The notes: generated by a model not told the origin, from the letters alone. A stretch of 64,000 bases of DNA from Amycolatopsis suaedae (GCF_004214935.1 NZ_SFCC01000008.1:186001-250000); one strand, 5' to 3'. Positions 8,228 to 18,081 are shown, numbered from the stretch's first letter. A program made the numbers and translations.

Positions 8228-8659
8228 TCAGGCCGTGGGCGCCACGAAGATGCAGAACGGGTGCCCGGCGGGGTCGGCGTAGACCCGCAGTGGTTCCTCC
8301 GGGTCGTCGAACCGGTCGTACAGCAGCCGCGCGCCCAGTGCCAGGGCCCGCTCGTGCTGCCGCCGAAGCTCGTCCGCGGTCGGCACGGTCAGGTCCAGGT
8401 GCAGTTGCTGCGGGCACGGCCCGGTCGGCCAGTTCGCTTCCGGTAGTTCGTCGACCTGCTGGAACGCCACCTGTGGCCGGCCTGCCACGTCCCGCAGCAC
8501 CAGCCAGTCCTGTCCCCGCGGGTCCGGCTCCCCCGCCGCCGGCGGCTCGTCACCGGGCCGGTAGCGCAGCCCGAGCAGCTCCCGGTAGAACTCCGCCAGT
8601 GCCCGGGCGTCGGTACAGTCGAGCACGACCTGTCGCAGTGTCGGGTACGTCGCCTCCAT
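8228..8659 (-). CDS. VOC (glyoxalase-like) family protein
   Basis: A 143-residue single-domain vicinal-oxygen-chelate protein: VVLDCTDARALAEFYRELLGL at the N-terminus, QLHLDLTVPTADE in the middle and YADPAGHPFCIFV at the end, the last giving the usual DPxGHPFCL-like strand. I chose the ATG at 8659 because GGTGAGG precedes it and the domain begins there; a longer frame reads into the divergent HD gene. The substrate is unknown; relatives include dioxygenases, lyases and drug-binding resistance proteins. Confidence 0.85.
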   Translation of the reverse strand: MEATYPTLRQVVLDCTDARALAEFYRELLGLRYRPGDEPPAAGEPDPRGQDWLVLRDVAGRPQVAFQQVDELPEANWPTGPCPQQLHLDLTVPTADELRRQHERALALGARLLYDRFDDPEEPLRVYADPAGHPFCIFVAPTA

Positions 8660-8695
8660 CCGCCTCACCCTGCCAGAATCAGGAAGGAACCACCC

Positions 8696-9256
8696 GTGCC
8701 CGATGACGCCGCCGCGATCGCCGCCTTCGGCTACGAGCTGGGCGTCCTGAAGCGCATCCGGCGGGCGGGCTGGTGGCACGCGGGTGTCCGCGACCCGGAG
8801 TCGGTCGCGGAGCACAGCCTGCGGACGGCGCAGCTCGCGGCCGTCCTCGCGGTCGAGGAAGGCGCGGACCCGGCCAGGGCGGCGCTGCTGGCGCTGTGGC
8901 ACGACAGTCAGGAAACCCGCACGGGCGACCTGCCGCACACGGCCGCCGGATACCTGACCAAGCCCGACCCCCGCCGGATCACCGCCGACCAGACAGCGAG
9001 CCTCCCCGACCAGTCGCGCGACATGGTGCGCGGCGCGGTCGACGAGTACGAATCACGGCAGTCCGCCGAGGCGTTGTGCGCCAAGGACGCCGACAAGCTG
9101 GAGATGCTGCTGCAGGCCCTCGAGTACCGCGACGTCGGCGTCCAGCGGCTCGACGGCTGGATCGCCTCCGCCCGCGACGGCCTGCGGACCGCCACCGCGC
9201 GCCGGATCGCCGAGGCGGCCACCACCCTGTCCCCGCTGGCCTGGCGCGAGCGATGA
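8696..9256 (+). CDS. HD-domain hydrolase, YfbR-type 5'-deoxynucleotidase family
   Basis: A 186-residue HD phosphohydrolase. Metal-binding residues are visible as EHSLRTAQ (His), LWHDSQETRTGDLPH (His-Asp) and the late KDADKLE (Asp), the arrangement of the YfbR/YGK1 deoxynucleotide 5'-phosphatases. The GTG start has AAGGAA upstream. Its stop overlaps the ATG of the following gene (ATGA), so they are coupled. The divergent VOC start is only 36 bp away, so both promoters are packed in that gap. Confidence 0.85.
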   Translation: MPDDAAAIAAFGYELGVLKRIRRAGWWHAGVRDPESVAEHSLRTAQLAAVLAVEEGADPARAALLALWHDSQETRTGDLPHTAAGYLTKPDPRRITADQTASLPDQSRDMVRGAVDEYESRQSAEALCAKDADKLEMLLQALEYRDVGVQRLDGWIASARDGLRTATARRIAEAATTLSPLAWRER

Positions 9257-9819
9257 CCGATCTCCACGACCGCTGGCGGCACAACTGGCAGGACTGCCCG
9301 CCGATCGCCCACGACCTGAAGCACTCCCACCCCGACCGGTGGGTGCGCTTCCACAGCCTGCCCGAGTCCAAGCGCTACCCCGGCGACGAAGCCGAGTACG
9401 CCACTGTCCTGCACCGCTACAACACCGTCCTCGACGAACTCTTCGCCGGAGAGGACGTCCTGGTCATCACCCCGGACTGGTCCGACGACGCGACACCCGA
9501 ACCGCGCCCCGCCGACCACGAACGCTGGCACCCCGGCGCCGAGTACTGGACGCACGTCAGCCCCGAGCACCCGGACTTCGTCTCGTACGTCCACCTCTAC
9601 GTCAGCCAGCTCCCCTGGCGCCGCGGTGCCCTGGACGAGCTGCTGCATGCCGTCGCCGACGACGAGACCGCCGGGGTCATGATCACCAGCCTGTCCATGG
9701 ACCGGATCCACCACCCCTACGACGGCGGCGCCGACGTCCTCCTGCCCACCACCGCGGCCCGCGACGCCCTCAAGGCCCGCCACCCCGACTGGCTCTCCAC
9801 CCACCCCGGCGGCTTGTGA
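9253..9819 (+). CDS. DUF3885-like protein of unknown function
   Basis: A 188-residue soluble protein translationally coupled to the HD gene by a 4-bp overlap. RFHSLPESKRYPGDEAEYATVL, followed by RYNTVLDELF and VLVITPDW, resembles the DUF3885 family. SLSMDRIHHPYDGGADVLLP lies near the C-terminus. No catalytic motif is recognised. DUF3885-like proteins occur beside toxins and phosphohydrolases, so a partner role for the HD enzyme is possible but unproven. Confidence 0.7.
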   Translation: MTDLHDRWRHNWQDCPPIAHDLKHSHPDRWVRFHSLPESKRYPGDEAEYATVLHRYNTVLDELFAGEDVLVITPDWSDDATPEPRPADHERWHPGAEYWTHVSPEHPDFVSYVHLYVSQLPWRRGALDELLHAVADDETAGVMITSLSMDRIHHPYDGGADVLLPTTAARDALKARHPDWLSTHPGGL

Positions 9820-10135
9820 CCGTCAACCGATCGCTCGGCGAGCACGACGGCGATGCCTCGGGGCCGCAGACGTAGCAGACGTCCTCGTACTGCTTAACCG
9901 CACCCACAGGCTCCGCACCGTGGGGCAAGCAGGGGGCTACGGTCTCGTCGACCGCGAAAATGACGCGACGAGTGCCCAGCATGTTCACCGGTGGTGCGTC
10001 CGCTGGCTTGGGCCTGAGCACTCCGGCTGGTGGAACTTCGCCAATTCCACTCCCGCTTGGTACGTCGCCTCCAGCAGCCTGCCATGTCAAACCGCCTCGG
10101 TCCACAGGCCCGCAAGAAACATACGTAAGCGCCAT
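9770..10135 (-). CDS. Possible small hypothetical protein (weak)
   Basis: An open frame of about 121 residues starting MALTYVSCGPVDRGG and containing CYVCGPEASPSC near its end. It is the only candidate gene in the 415-bp stretch between the DUF3885 gene and the nucleotidase, and it overlaps the former by 50 bp. There is no clear ribosome site. Third positions are less G/C-rich than in neighbours, which fits the foreign-looking patch but also fits non-coding DNA. No family is recognised. Confidence 0.28.
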   Translation of the reverse strand: MALTYVSCGPVDRGGLTWQAAGGDVPSGSGIGEVPPAGVLRPKPADAPPVNMLGTRRVIFAVDETVAPCLPHGAEPVGAVKQYEDVCYVCGPEASPSCSPSDRLTVTSRRGGWRASRGGGP

Positions 10136-10234
10136 GTCACAGGCTTGCATCAGGACGAACGCAGTGCCCCACTTGACGTAACAGGCTACAGCGAGTAACC
10201 GACGCCGGTAGACAACCAACCAACGGAGGCTGGC

Positions 10235-10894
10235 ATGACCACCGAAGACCAGTTCGTGCTCGGCGTCGACCTGGATGGCGTCTGTGCAGATTTCTACGGC
10301 AAGATGCGAGAGGTCGTTGCATACTGGCGCGGCGTCGACCCAGACACCTTGCCCCGCGACGTCTCCTATGGACTACCACAGTGGGGCGTTTCGTCTCTCG
10401 ACGAGTACAAACGCATACACAGATACGCCGTTAAAGAGTGTCGCCTTTTCTTGGATGTGCACCCGATAGCAGGCTGCGTGCAATCGCTGAGACGACTGAG
10501 CACCGAAGGTGTACGAATTCGAGTAATCACGCACAGAATTTTCATCTCTTATTTTCACAAAACCGCGGTCAAACAAACCGTCGAGTGGCTTGACCGTCAC
10601 GCCATCCCTTACTGGGACCTATGTTTTATGAAAGAAAAGGGGCACGTGAACGCCGACATCTACATCGAAGACGGCGAGGAGAACATTCGAAAGCTTGAAA
10701 AGCACAATAGGGCGGTCGTGGCGTTCACGAACTCCACCAACGCTCGAATGCACCCAGCACCTGTCATGAGAGCTGAAACTTGGGCCGAAGCCGAAGATTT
10801 CGTACGTCGTGCCTACTACTCGTGGCGGAGCCGCCGGAACCTAAGTCTTCCCCCGGGGCCAGGATATCCTCCCACGGGCACCGTGGCAGTTTGA
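10235..10894 (+). CDS. 5'(3')-deoxyribonucleotidase-like HAD phosphatase (NT5C family), probably acquired
   Basis: A 219-residue HAD-superfamily protein. The catalytic motif GVDLDGVCADFYGKM (DxD nucleophile/acid) is at the N-terminus, VITHR is motif II, KEKGHVNADIYIEDG supplies the late Lys and Asp, and VVAFTNSTN resembles NT5C enzymes that dephosphorylate (deoxy)nucleoside monophosphates. The ATG follows ACGGAGG. Codon use differs from neighbours, with many A/T third bases (for example AAA, ATT, TTT), pointing to horizontal transfer. A rho-independent-type hairpin follows it. Confidence 0.75.
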   Translation: MTTEDQFVLGVDLDGVCADFYGKMREVVAYWRGVDPDTLPRDVSYGLPQWGVSSLDEYKRIHRYAVKECRLFLDVHPIAGCVQSLRRLSTEGVRIRVITHRIFISYFHKTAVKQTVEWLDRHAIPYWDLCFMKEKGHVNADIYIEDGEENIRKLEKHNRAVVAFTNSTNARMHPAPVMRAETWAEAEDFVRRAYYSWRSRRNLSLPPGPGYPPTGTVAV

Positions 10895-10936
10895 GAATGA
10901 GTAGATAGACACCGTGACGCCTTCACCAAAGGCCAA

Positions 10937-10981
10937 TCCGCTGTTCCCCCGCGAGCGGCTGACTCACGGGGAAACAGCGGA
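10937..10981. terminator. Bidirectional terminator-like hairpin
   Basis: TCCGCTGTTCCCC and GGGGAAACAGCGGA pair along about 13 bp with a single bulge, around a 17-nt loop. It lies between the converging nucleotidase and acyl-CoA dehydrogenase genes and ends 11 bp from the latter's stop. It has no T-run, as is common in high-GC actinobacteria. Confidence 0.7.
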
Positions 10982-10992
10982 CTCGCCTAAGA

Positions 10993-12147
10993 TCAGCCCT
11001 TCAGGAGGGCGCGGGCCATCACCAGGCGCTGGATCTGGTTGGTGCCCTCGTAGATCTGGGTGATCTTCGCGTCGCGCATCATGCGCTCCACCGGGAAGTC
11101 CCGGGTGTAGCCGGCGCCGCCGAAGAGCTGCACCGCGTCCGTGGTCACCGACATCGCCACGTCCGACGCGTAGGACTTCGCGGCGCTGGCCATGAAGCCC
11201 GCCCGCGCGTCACCACGCTCGGTCGCCGCGGCCGAGGCGTACACCAGGTGACGGGCCGCCTCGATCTTGGTGCCCATGTCGGCCAGGATGAACTGAATGC
11301 CCTGGAACTCGCTGATCGCCTTGCCGAACTGCTTGCGGTCCTTGACATAGGCGACCGCCGCGTCCAGCGCGCCCTGCGCGATACCCAGCGCCTGCGCGCC
11401 GATCGTCGGCCGGGTGTGGTCCAGCGTGCGCAACGCGGTCTTCAGGCCGGTGCCCGGCTCGCCGATGATCCGGTCGGCCGGGATGGTGCAGTTCTCGAAG
11501 TAGATCTCCCGCGTCGGCGAGCCCTTGATGCCGAGCTTGCGCTCCTTCGGGCCGACCGAGAAGCCCGGGTCGTCGGCGTGCACGACGAACGCCGAGATGC
11601 CGTTGGCCTTCTTCTCCGCCTCCGGGTCGGTCACCGCCATCACGGTGTACCACTTCGACTCGCCGGCATTGGTGATCCAGCACTTGGTGCCGTTGAGCAC
11701 CCAGTTCTCCCCGTCGAGCCGGGCGCGGGTACGCATCGACGCCGTGTCCGAGCCCGCCTCCCGCTCGGACAGCGCGTAGGACGCGGACGCCTCACCGGCG
11801 GCGATCGACGGCAGCACCTGCTTCTTCAGCTGCTCGGACGCCGCCAGCAGAATGGGCTGCGTGCCCAGCTTGTTGACGGCCGGGATGAGCGACGCCGACG
11901 CGTCGACCCTGGCGACCTCCTCGATCACGATGCAGGCCGCGATCGCGTCGGCACCCTGGCCTTCGTACTCGTCCGGGATGTGCACGGCGTGGAATCCGGC
12001 CTTGACCAGCGCGTCGTGTGCCTCGCGCGGGTACCGCTCCTGCTCGTCCACCTCGGCGGCGTACGGCGCGATCTCCTTCTCGGCCAGCGATCGCACGGCC
12101 GCGCGCAGCTCCTCGTGCTCCTCCGCCAGCTGGTACAGCCCCGTCAC
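10993..12147 (-). CDS. Acyl-CoA dehydrogenase (FadE25-like)
   Basis: FAD-dependent alpha,beta-dehydrogenation of acyl-CoA in beta-oxidation. The 384-residue protein has the N-terminal helical domain (YQLAEEHEELRAAVRSLAEKEIAPYA), the beta-domain signature ASYALSEREAGSD, the flavin contact WITNAGESKWY, and the C-terminal QIYEGTNQIQRLVMARALL, whose Glu is the catalytic base. GTG 12147 is chosen as start because GGAGAGAGG lies 7-8 nt upstream; upstream ATGs at 12174, 12180 and 12228 would add family-atypical residues. fadE25 next to purE/purK is conserved in M. tuberculosis. Confidence 0.93.
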   Translation of the reverse strand: MTGLYQLAEEHEELRAAVRSLAEKEIAPYAAEVDEQERYPREAHDALVKAGFHAVHIPDEYEGQGADAIAACIVIEEVARVDASASLIPAVNKLGTQPILLAASEQLKKQVLPSIAAGEASASYALSEREAGSDTASMRTRARLDGENWVLNGTKCWITNAGESKWYTVMAVTDPEAEKKANGISAFVVHADDPGFSVGPKERKLGIKGSPTREIYFENCTIPADRIIGEPGTGLKTALRTLDHTRPTIGAQALGIAQGALDAAVAYVKDRKQFGKAISEFQGIQFILADMGTKIEAARHLVYASAAATERGDARAGFMASAAKSYASDVAMSVTTDAVQLFGGAGYTRDFPVERMMRDAKITQIYEGTNQIQRLVMARALLKG

Positions 12148-12210
12148 CGCGTCACCTCTCTCCACGAGTGCCATTCCCATCGATGTTAGCGCCCGTTCAC
12201 AGGCCCCCTC

Positions 12211-12240
12211 TTGTGTCGTCGCTGACACTCTTCGTACGGT
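12211..12240 (+). promoter_or_regulatory. Leaderless promoter with inverted-repeat operator for the acyl-CoA ligase gene
   Basis: TACGGT (12235-12240) ends six bases before the ATG at 12247, the spacing of leaderless starts; TTGTGT at 12211 is a weak -35. GTGTC (12213-12217) and GACAC (12224-12228) form an inverted repeat between the boxes, a good place for a TetR- or GntR-type fatty-acid regulator. The divergent acyl-CoA dehydrogenase starts 100 bp away. Confidence 0.45.
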
Positions 12241-12246
12241 CTAGTG

Positions 12247-13899
12247 ATGTCGATCACGCCGCCGCCGGGACTGCCGCGCAGTCTGCAGTATCCCGACGTA
12301 CCGGTCGGCGCGATCCTCGCCGGCGCCGCCGAACGGTACGGCGCCCGCTCGGCGTTCCAGCACGGCCGCGGTGAACTGAGCTACACCCAGCTGTGGCGCG
12401 GCGCCTGCCGCTTCGGCAACGCGCTCGGCGCACACGGCATCGGGCCGGGCGACGTCGTCGCGTTCCACCTGCCGAACACGCTGTCCTACCCGGTGGCCTA
12501 CTTCGGCACGATGCTGGCCGGCGCGACGTTCAGCCCGGCCAACCCGCTGCTGCCCAAGGAGGCGCTGGCCTACCAGCTGACCGACAGTGCCGCGACCGCC
12601 GTCGTCACGTGCGGTGCGGCGTCCGGTCTGCTCACCAGCGTCCTGCCGCGCACCGAGGTCGAGGTCGTGGTGGTCGCGGCCCCCATCGGGGAGCTGCCGC
12701 CGGGCGCGGTGGACTTCGACCACTTCCACCGCGAGGCCACCGACGTCCCGCCCCGCGTGGAGGTCACCGGCGACACGCTGGCCCACCTCGCCTACACCGG
12801 CGGCACCACCGCGCGGTCGAAGGGCGTGCGGCTGACCCACCGCAACGTCGTCGCGGGCGCACTGCAGTACGCCTGCTGGGCCAACGGCGCGGTCCCGGCG
12901 CTGGGCCGCCGCGGGCACCTGCGATTGGACCAGGTCGGCACCGAGGACGACTGGCCCATCCGGCTGGGCACCGGGATCTCGATCAACCTCACCCCGTGGT
13001 TCCACGCCATGGGCACGCTGGCCAGCCTGATCGTGCCGTTGCTGACCGGCAACACCGTCGTGCTGCACGACCGCTTCGACGCGGCGAACTACCTGGCCGA
13101 GGCCGAACGGTTGCGGATCAACTCCATCCAGGGCTCCCCCTCGATGTACGCCGCACTGCTCAAGTGCCCCGACCTGCGGACCCGCGACCTGTCCTCGGTG
13201 CGGCTGCTCAACTCCGGTGCCGCGCCCATCCCGGCGGAGACCGTCGCCGCACTGCTGGAGCGGTTCCCGCACGCGGTCTTCGCCGAGGGCTACGGCCTCA
13301 CCGAGGTGACCATGGGTGCCGCCGTCGGGCACAGCTTCGCCTCCGGCACGTACAAGCCCGGCGCCATCGGACCGCCGCTGCCGGACACCGACATCAAGAT
13401 CGTGTCCGAGGAGGGCGGCGACCCGCTCCCGCCGGACACGCCCGGCGAGGTCTGTATTCGCGGCCCGCAGGTCATGCAGGGCTACCACAACCGTCCCGAG
13501 GAGACCGAACTCGCGCTGCGCGGCGGCTGGCTGCACACCGGCGACATCGGCGTGCTCGACCACGACGGCTTCTTGTCCATTGTGGACCGCAAGAAGGATC
13601 TGCTGCTGTACAAGGGGTACAACGTCTACCCACGGGAGCTGGAGGAGTTGCTCACCGGGCAGGCCGGGGTCGCGCTCGCGGCCGTGGTCGGCCAGCCCGA
13701 CCCGGCGGTCGGCGAACGGCCGGTGGCCTTCGTCGTGCCGGACCGGCGCAACCACCAGCTCGACGCCGACGCGCTGATGCGGGCCGTGAACGAGCAGGTC
13801 CTGCCTTACCAGCGGCTGCGTGACCTGCGTTTCGTCGACCGCATCCCGATGTCGGGCACCGGCAAGATCCTCAAGCGCAAGCTACGCGAACTTCTCTAG
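12247..13899 (+). CDS. Class I adenylate-forming acyl-CoA ligase
   Basis: AMP-dependent synthetase/ligase of 550 residues, activating a carboxylic acid (likely a fatty or aryl acid) to acyl-AMP and then acyl-CoA. The P-loop [11 protein letters not shown] is at residues 183-193. Further motifs are [31 protein letters not shown] and the C-terminal catalytic-lysine motif [10 protein letters not shown]. The divergent acyl-CoA dehydrogenase makes a fatty-acid activation and oxidation pair plausible. The stop overlaps the convergent purE by 4 bp. A GTG three bases earlier is an alternative start. Confidence 0.92.
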   Translation: MSITPPPGLPRSLQYPDVPVGAILAGAAERYGARSAFQHGRGELSYTQLWRGACRFGNALGAHGIGPGDVVAFHLPNTLSYPVAYFGTMLAGATFSPANPLLPKEALAYQLTDSAATAVVTCGAASGLLTSVLPRTEVEVVVVAAPIGELPPGAVDFDHFHREATDVPPRVEVTGDTLAHLAYTGGTTARSKGVRLTHRNVVAGALQYACWANGAVPALGRRGHLRLDQVGTEDDWPIRLGTGISINLTPWFHAMGTLASLIVPLLTGNTVVLHDRFDAANYLAEAERLRINSIQGSPSMYAALLKCPDLRTRDLSSVRLLNSGAAPIPAETVAALLERFPHAVFAEGYGLTEVTMGAAVGHSFASGTYKPGAIGPPLPDTDIKIVSEEGGDPLPPDTPGEVCIRGPQVMQGYHNRPEETELALRGGWLHTGDIGVLDHDGFLSIVDRKKDLLLYKGYNVYPRELEELLTGQAGVALAAVVGQPDPAVGERPVAFVVPDRRNHQLDADALMRAVNEQVLPYQRLRDLRFVDRIPMSGTGKILKRKLRELL

Positions 13900-14390
13900 G
13901 ACAGCTTGGAGCGCAGCGCGGCGTCCTTGTCCAGCACCAGCTTCTCCAGGTCGGCCTGGAACTCCGCCATCCTGGTCCGCAGGCCCTCGTCGGCCGCGGC
14001 GAGAATCCGCACGGCCAGCAGCCCGGCGTTGCGCGCGCCGCCGACGGACACCGTCGCCACCGGGACACCGGCGGGCATCTGCACGATGGACAGCAGCGAG
14101 TCCATGCCGTCGAGGTACTTCAACGGCACCGGCACGCCGATCACCGGCAGCACGGTGGCCGACGCGACCATGCCCGGCAGGTGCGCGGCACCGCCCGCCC
14201 CGGCGATGATCACCCGCAGGCCCCGCCCGGCGGCCGACGACGCGTAGTCCAGCATCCGCTGCGGGGTTCGGTGCGCCGAGTAGACACCCACCTCGTAGGG
14301 CACCTCGAACTCGTCCAGCGCCGTCGCCGCGGCCTCCAGCACCGGCCAGTCCGAGTCGCTGCCCATGATCAGGCCGACAACCGGGGACAT
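13896..14390 (-). CDS. purE: N5-carboxyaminoimidazole ribonucleotide mutase
   Basis: Converts N5-CAIR to CAIR in purine synthesis. At 164 residues it is a class I Pur[19 protein letters not shown] contains the substrate-binding SDSDW, followed by SAHRTP, the [14 protein letters not shown] glycine loop with the catalytic His, and PVIGVPVP. It lies 17 bp after purK in the same operon, so the N5-CAIR made by PurK passes to PurE. Confidence 0.97.
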   Translation of the reverse strand: MSPVVGLIMGSDSDWPVLEAAATALDEFEVPYEVGVYSAHRTPQRMLDYASSAAGRGLRVIIAGAGGAAHLPGMVASATVLPVIGVPVPLKYLDGMDSLLSIVQMPAGVPVATVSVGGARNAGLLAVRILAAADEGLRTRMAEFQADLEKLVLDKDAALRSKLS

Positions 14391-14407
14391 GCTCCACGCT
14401 CCTCGTC

Positions 14408-15592
14408 TCAGTGAATCTGCCAGCCGTCGGCCCAGACGGCGTGCGACAGCCAGTGCGCCGACAGCCTGGCCTTGCGCCGCAGCTCGTCCAGGCCCGGGCC
14501 GACGAAGTTGACGTGCCCGAGCTTGCGGCCGGGCCGTTCGCCCTTGCCGTAGAGGTGCACCTTGGCGTCCGGGAAGCGGGCGAACAGGTGGTGCAGCCGC
14601 TCGTCCGGCCCCATCGCGGGCTGCTCGGGCGCGCCGAGCACGTTGGCCATCACGCAGGCCGGGGCGAGCAGGTCGGTGACGCCGAGCGGGTAGTCCAGGA
14701 CCGCCCGCAGGTGCTGTTCGAACTGCGAGGTGCGCGAGCCGTCCATGGTCCAGTGGCCGGAGTTGTGCGGCCGCATGGCCAGCTCGTTGACCACGACCCC
14801 GTCGTCGGTCTCGAACAGCTCGACGGCCAGCACGCCGACGACGTCCAGCTCGCGGGCCACCCGCAGCGCCAGGTCCTGCGCCTGCCGCACCACGTCGGCC
14901 AGCAGGCCGGGGGCGGGGGCGAGCACCTCGGTGTTGATGCCGTTCTCCTGGACGGTCTCCACGAGCGGCCAGGCCGCACCCTGTCCGAACGGCGAACGGG
15001 CCACCAGCGCGGACAGCTCGCGGCGCATCGGCACCTTCTGCTCAACCAGCAGCGGGGTGCCTGCCGCCAGCAGCTCGGGGACGAGCTGCCGGGCCTGCTC
15101 CTCGTCGCCGACCATCCACACGCCGCGGCCGTCGTACCCGCCGCGGGCGGCCTTGAGCACGACCGGCCAGGAGTGCTCGGCGCCGAACTTGAGCAGGTCG
15201 TCCACCGCGGTGACTTCGGCGTAGGCCGGGATCGGCAGGCCCATCGCTTCCAGCCGCCTGCGCATCACCAGCTTGTCCTGGGCGTGCAGCAGGGCGTCCG
15301 GGCCGGGGCGGACGGTGTGGCCGTCGGCCACCAGCGCACGCAGGTGCTCACCGGGAACGTGCTCGTGGTCGAACGTCACGACGTCCACACCGGACGCGAA
15401 GCCACGCAGCGCTTCCAGGTCGGTGTGCGAGCCGTGCACCACCTGGCCGGCGACCAGGCCGGCGGAGTCGTTCTCGTCGGCGGCGAGCACCCGCAGCGAC
15501 TGCCCGAGCGCGATCGCGGCCTGGTGGGTCATCCTGGCCAGCTGGCCGCCGCCCACCATTCCCACCACGGGCAGCCTGGTCCGTTCATCCAC
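14408..15592 (-). CDS. purK: 5-(carboxyamino)imidazole ribonucleotide synthase
   Basis: ATP-grasp enzyme making N5-CAIR from AIR, bicarbonate and ATP. It has 394 residues with the N-terminal [11 protein letters not shown], the FDHEHVP loop, and the ATP-grasp segments [16 protein letters not shown] and [25 protein letters not shown]. Its first 8 bp overlap the end of the upstream GT87 gene, so in this genome purEK appears to be read through from a membrane glycosyltransferase operon. Confidence 0.97.
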   Translation of the reverse strand: MDERTRLPVVGMVGGGQLARMTHQAAIALGQSLRVLAADENDSAGLVAGQVVHGSHTDLEALRGFASGVDVVTFDHEHVPGEHLRALVADGHTVRPGPDALLHAQDKLVMRRRLEAMGLPIPAYAEVTAVDDLLKFGAEHSWPVVLKAARGGYDGRGVWMVGDEEQARQLVPELLAAGTPLLVEQKVPMRRELSALVARSPFGQGAAWPLVETVQENGINTEVLAPAPGLLADVVRQAQDLALRVARELDVVGVLAVELFETDDGVVVNELAMRPHNSGHWTMDGSRTSQFEQHLRAVLDYPLGVTDLLAPACVMANVLGAPEQPAMGPDERLHHLFARFPDAKVHLYGKGERPGRKLGHVNFVGPGLDELRRKARLSAHWLSHAVWADGWQIH

Positions 15593-16757
15593 GCGCAGAT
15601 CGTAGACGTGCGAGTTCGCGGACGCTCAAGCCGAGCAACCCGACCGTGGCGGCGACCACGTACAGGTTGCCCGGCACCGACAGCAGCGGGCCCCAGCCGA
15701 ACTCCGCGCGCCCGCCGTTGGGCACCAGCATGACCACTCCGGTGAACACGGCCGTGACCGCGACCACGGCCCAGTACCGGGCCCTGACCAGCAGCAACAC
15801 GACCAGCGGCACCGTCCACACCCAGTGGTGCGTCCAGGACACCGGCGAGACCAGCAGCCCGAACGTCGCGGTCACCAGCAACGCCATCAGTGCCTCACCG
15901 CGCCGGTGCAGCCGCACCACCAGCCACACCGCCGGGACGGCCAGCAACGCGCCGATCGCCAGCGCCACCGGCATCGCCAGCGGGGTCAGCTCACCCGCGC
16001 GGGCCACCAGCCCGTGCAGGGACTGGTTGAAGATCCAGTGCACGGCGCCGATCCGGTCGGCGTTGGACGCCGTCCGCTCCCAGTACTGCGCGGTGTCGCC
16101 GAACGCCAGCAGGAACATCAGTCCCTGCAGCGCCGCGAACGTCGCCAGCGCACGCAGCGCGTCCCGCCACCTGCCGGTGACGATCAGGTGCGCCACGAAC
16201 ACCAGCGGCGTCAGCTTCACCGCCGCCGCCACCCCGATCAGCACCCCGCCCCAGCGGGACCCGCGTGCCGACAGCACCAGGACGTCGGCCATCACCAGCG
16301 CCATCAGGATCAGGTTGATCTGGCCGAGGAAGAACGTCTTCCACACCGGTTCCAGCGCCACCGCCAGCACCGACAGCCCGGCGACGGCCGGCCAGGCGGC
16401 CAGCCTGCTGCCCCGGGCGGCCAGCCGCACCACGACGACCAGCGACGCGGCCGACCCGGCCGCCAGCGCGCCCCAGGCCAGGCCCTCCGGCAGCACCGCC
16501 AGCGGGGTGAACAGCAGCGCGGCGGCGGGTGGATAGGTGAACGGCAGCAGTACCCACGACGGCAGCGTGCTCAGCGCGCGGTCGGTGTAGAGCTGCTCGC
16601 CACGCAGGAACGACAGGGCGCCCGCCCGGTACACCGCGCTGTCCGCGCCGAGGTGCCAGCCGGCCAGCCAGACCGCGACCCCGGCCGCGAACGCGGCGGC
16701 CACGACGGCGGCTGGCCACCAGCGAGCGGACTCAGTTGACCATCGACGCGTCGACAT
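15585..16757 (-). CDS. Glycosyltransferase family 87 membrane protein (copy 1)
   Basis: A 390-residue polytopic protein of the GT87 (DUF2029) family, the polyprenol-phosphate-mannose-dependent group that includes PimE. It has about ten hydrophobic helices. The conserved first loop GADSAVYRAGALSFLRGEQLYT carries the likely catalytic Asp. PFTYPPAAALLFTPLAVLP and HHWVWTVPLVVLLL are other family landmarks. It overlaps purK by 8 bp and copy 2 by 26 bp. The donor is probably polyprenyl-phospho-mannose; the acceptor is unknown. Confidence 0.9.
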   Translation of the reverse strand: MSTRRWSTESARWWPAAVVAAAFAAGVAVWLAGWHLGADSAVYRAGALSFLRGEQLYTDRALSTLPSWVLLPFTYPPAAALLFTPLAVLPEGLAWGALAAGSAASLVVVVRLAARGSRLAAWPAVAGLSVLAVALEPVWKTFFLGQINLILMALVMADVLVLSARGSRWGGVLIGVAAAVKLTPLVFVAHLIVTGRWRDALRALATFAALQGLMFLLAFGDTAQYWERTASNADRIGAVHWIFNQSLHGLVARAGELTPLAMPVALAIGALLAVPAVWLVVRLHRRGEALMALLVTATFGLLVSPVSWTHHWVWTVPLVVLLLVRARYWAVVAVTAVFTGVVMLVPNGGRAEFGWGPLLSVPGNLYVVAATVGLLGLSVRELARLRSARG

Positions 16758-18039
16758 TGTCTTTGGCAGGCTCTCGCACGGGCGGCCGTCTGCGCAGCAG
16801 GTACCAGCGCACGGTCAGCACCGCGGCCAGCACGAACGGGATGAGTATGTAGGCGCTGCCGATCACGAACTCCCAGAAGTCCCAGTGCAGCTCGATGTCG
16901 CGGCCGTTGGGCATGATCAGCAGCACGCAGCTGGCGAACACGACCACCACGGCCGCCGCCGCGACCCAGCGGCGCCACGCGGTGGACAGCGTGGTCTGCG
17001 GTAGCCGGGACACCAGCAGCACGATCAGCGGAACCGCCCACACCCAGTGGTGCGACCAGGACACCGGCGACACCAGCAGAATCCAGAACGCGGTCACCAG
17101 CAGCGCGGCCAGCGCCTGTCCCTTGCGGTGGAACCGCACCACCAGCCAGATCGACGGCACCAGCAACGCGAACGCCGCGACGTAGGCGGCGGTGGACGCC
17201 CACGGCGCCAGGTCGGTGAGCCGGTTGAACAGGCCGTTGAGCGACTGGTTGCCCGCCCAGTGCAGCGGCCCGATGCGGCCGGTGTCGGGCAGGGTGTGCG
17301 TCCAGTACCGCCACGCGTCGGACGGCACGATCAGGAACATCAGCCCCTGCAGGGCGACGAACGTGGCCAGCGCCCGCAGCGCGTCCCGCCACTTGCCGGT
17401 GAACAGCAGATGCCCGACGAACACGATCGGCGTCAGCTTCACCGCGGCCGCGACGCCGACCATGATCCCGCCCCAGCGGGACCCGCGCGCGGTGACGACG
17501 AGGACGTCGACCATCACCAGCGCCATCAGGATCAGGTTGATCTGGCCGAGGAACACCGTGCGCCACACCGGTTCCAGGCCGAGCAGCACCACGGCGAACA
17601 CGAGCGTGGCGCGGCCGGGCTGGGCCCAGCGGGAGACGTCACCAGGCAGCCGGGGCAGGCTGCCGATGGCCACCCGGATGCACAACGCCATCGCCAGGAT
17701 CGACACCGCGGCCAGCACACCCCAGGCGACCTGGATCGGCATCAGCGCCAGCGGTGCGAACATCATCGCCGCGGTCGGCGGGTAGGTGAACGGCAGCAGC
17801 GCCCACCACGGCTCGGTGCTCAGCGAGTTGGCCTCGTAGAGCGGATCGCCGTTGAGCAGGGTGAGCGCGCCGGCCCGGTAGACGGCGCTGTCGACGCCGA
17901 GACGCCAGTCGAGCAGCCAGCCGATGACGCCCGCCACGATCGCGATGACCGGAACCGCCGCGAGCCACAGCATCGACCTGGGCCGCACGGACAGTCTGGC
18001 CAGTGCGGTTCTCAGTGCTAGTCGTGGCGGTGTGGTCAC
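16732..18039 (-). CDS. Glycosyltransferase family 87 membrane protein (copy 2)
   Basis: A 435-residue paralogue of the downstream gene, with the same order of landmarks: VDSAVYRAGALTLLNGDPLYE, PFTYPPTAAMMFAPLALMP, FLGQINLILMALVMVDVLV and SHHWVWAVPLIVLLV. Long identical tracts (such as RWRDALRALATF-like and LQGLMFL) show tandem duplication. Its 3' end overlaps copy 1 by 26 bp, so the two are coupled and may act in sequence on one lipoglycan. The start ATG is at 18039. Confidence 0.9.
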   Translation of the reverse strand: MTTPPRLALRTALARLSVRPRSMLWLAAVPVIAIVAGVIGWLLDWRLGVDSAVYRAGALTLLNGDPLYEANSLSTEPWWALLPFTYPPTAAMMFAPLALMPIQVAWGVLAAVSILAMALCIRVAIGSLPRLPGDVSRWAQPGRATLVFAVVLLGLEPVWRTVFLGQINLILMALVMVDVLVVTARGSRWGGIMVGVAAAVKLTPIVFVGHLLFTGKWRDALRALATFVALQGLMFLIVPSDAWRYWTHTLPDTGRIGPLHWAGNQSLNGLFNRLTDLAPWASTAAYVAAFALLVPSIWLVVRFHRKGQALAALLVTAFWILLVSPVSWSHHWVWAVPLIVLLVSRLPQTTLSTAWRRWVAAAAVVVVFASCVLLIMPNGRDIELHWDFWEFVIGSAYILIPFVLAAVLTVRWYLLRRRPPVREPAKDNVDASMVN

Positions 18040-18081
18040 CGGCCAAGGAAATCACGACTCGGTATCCGCGGGCCGGGCAGG

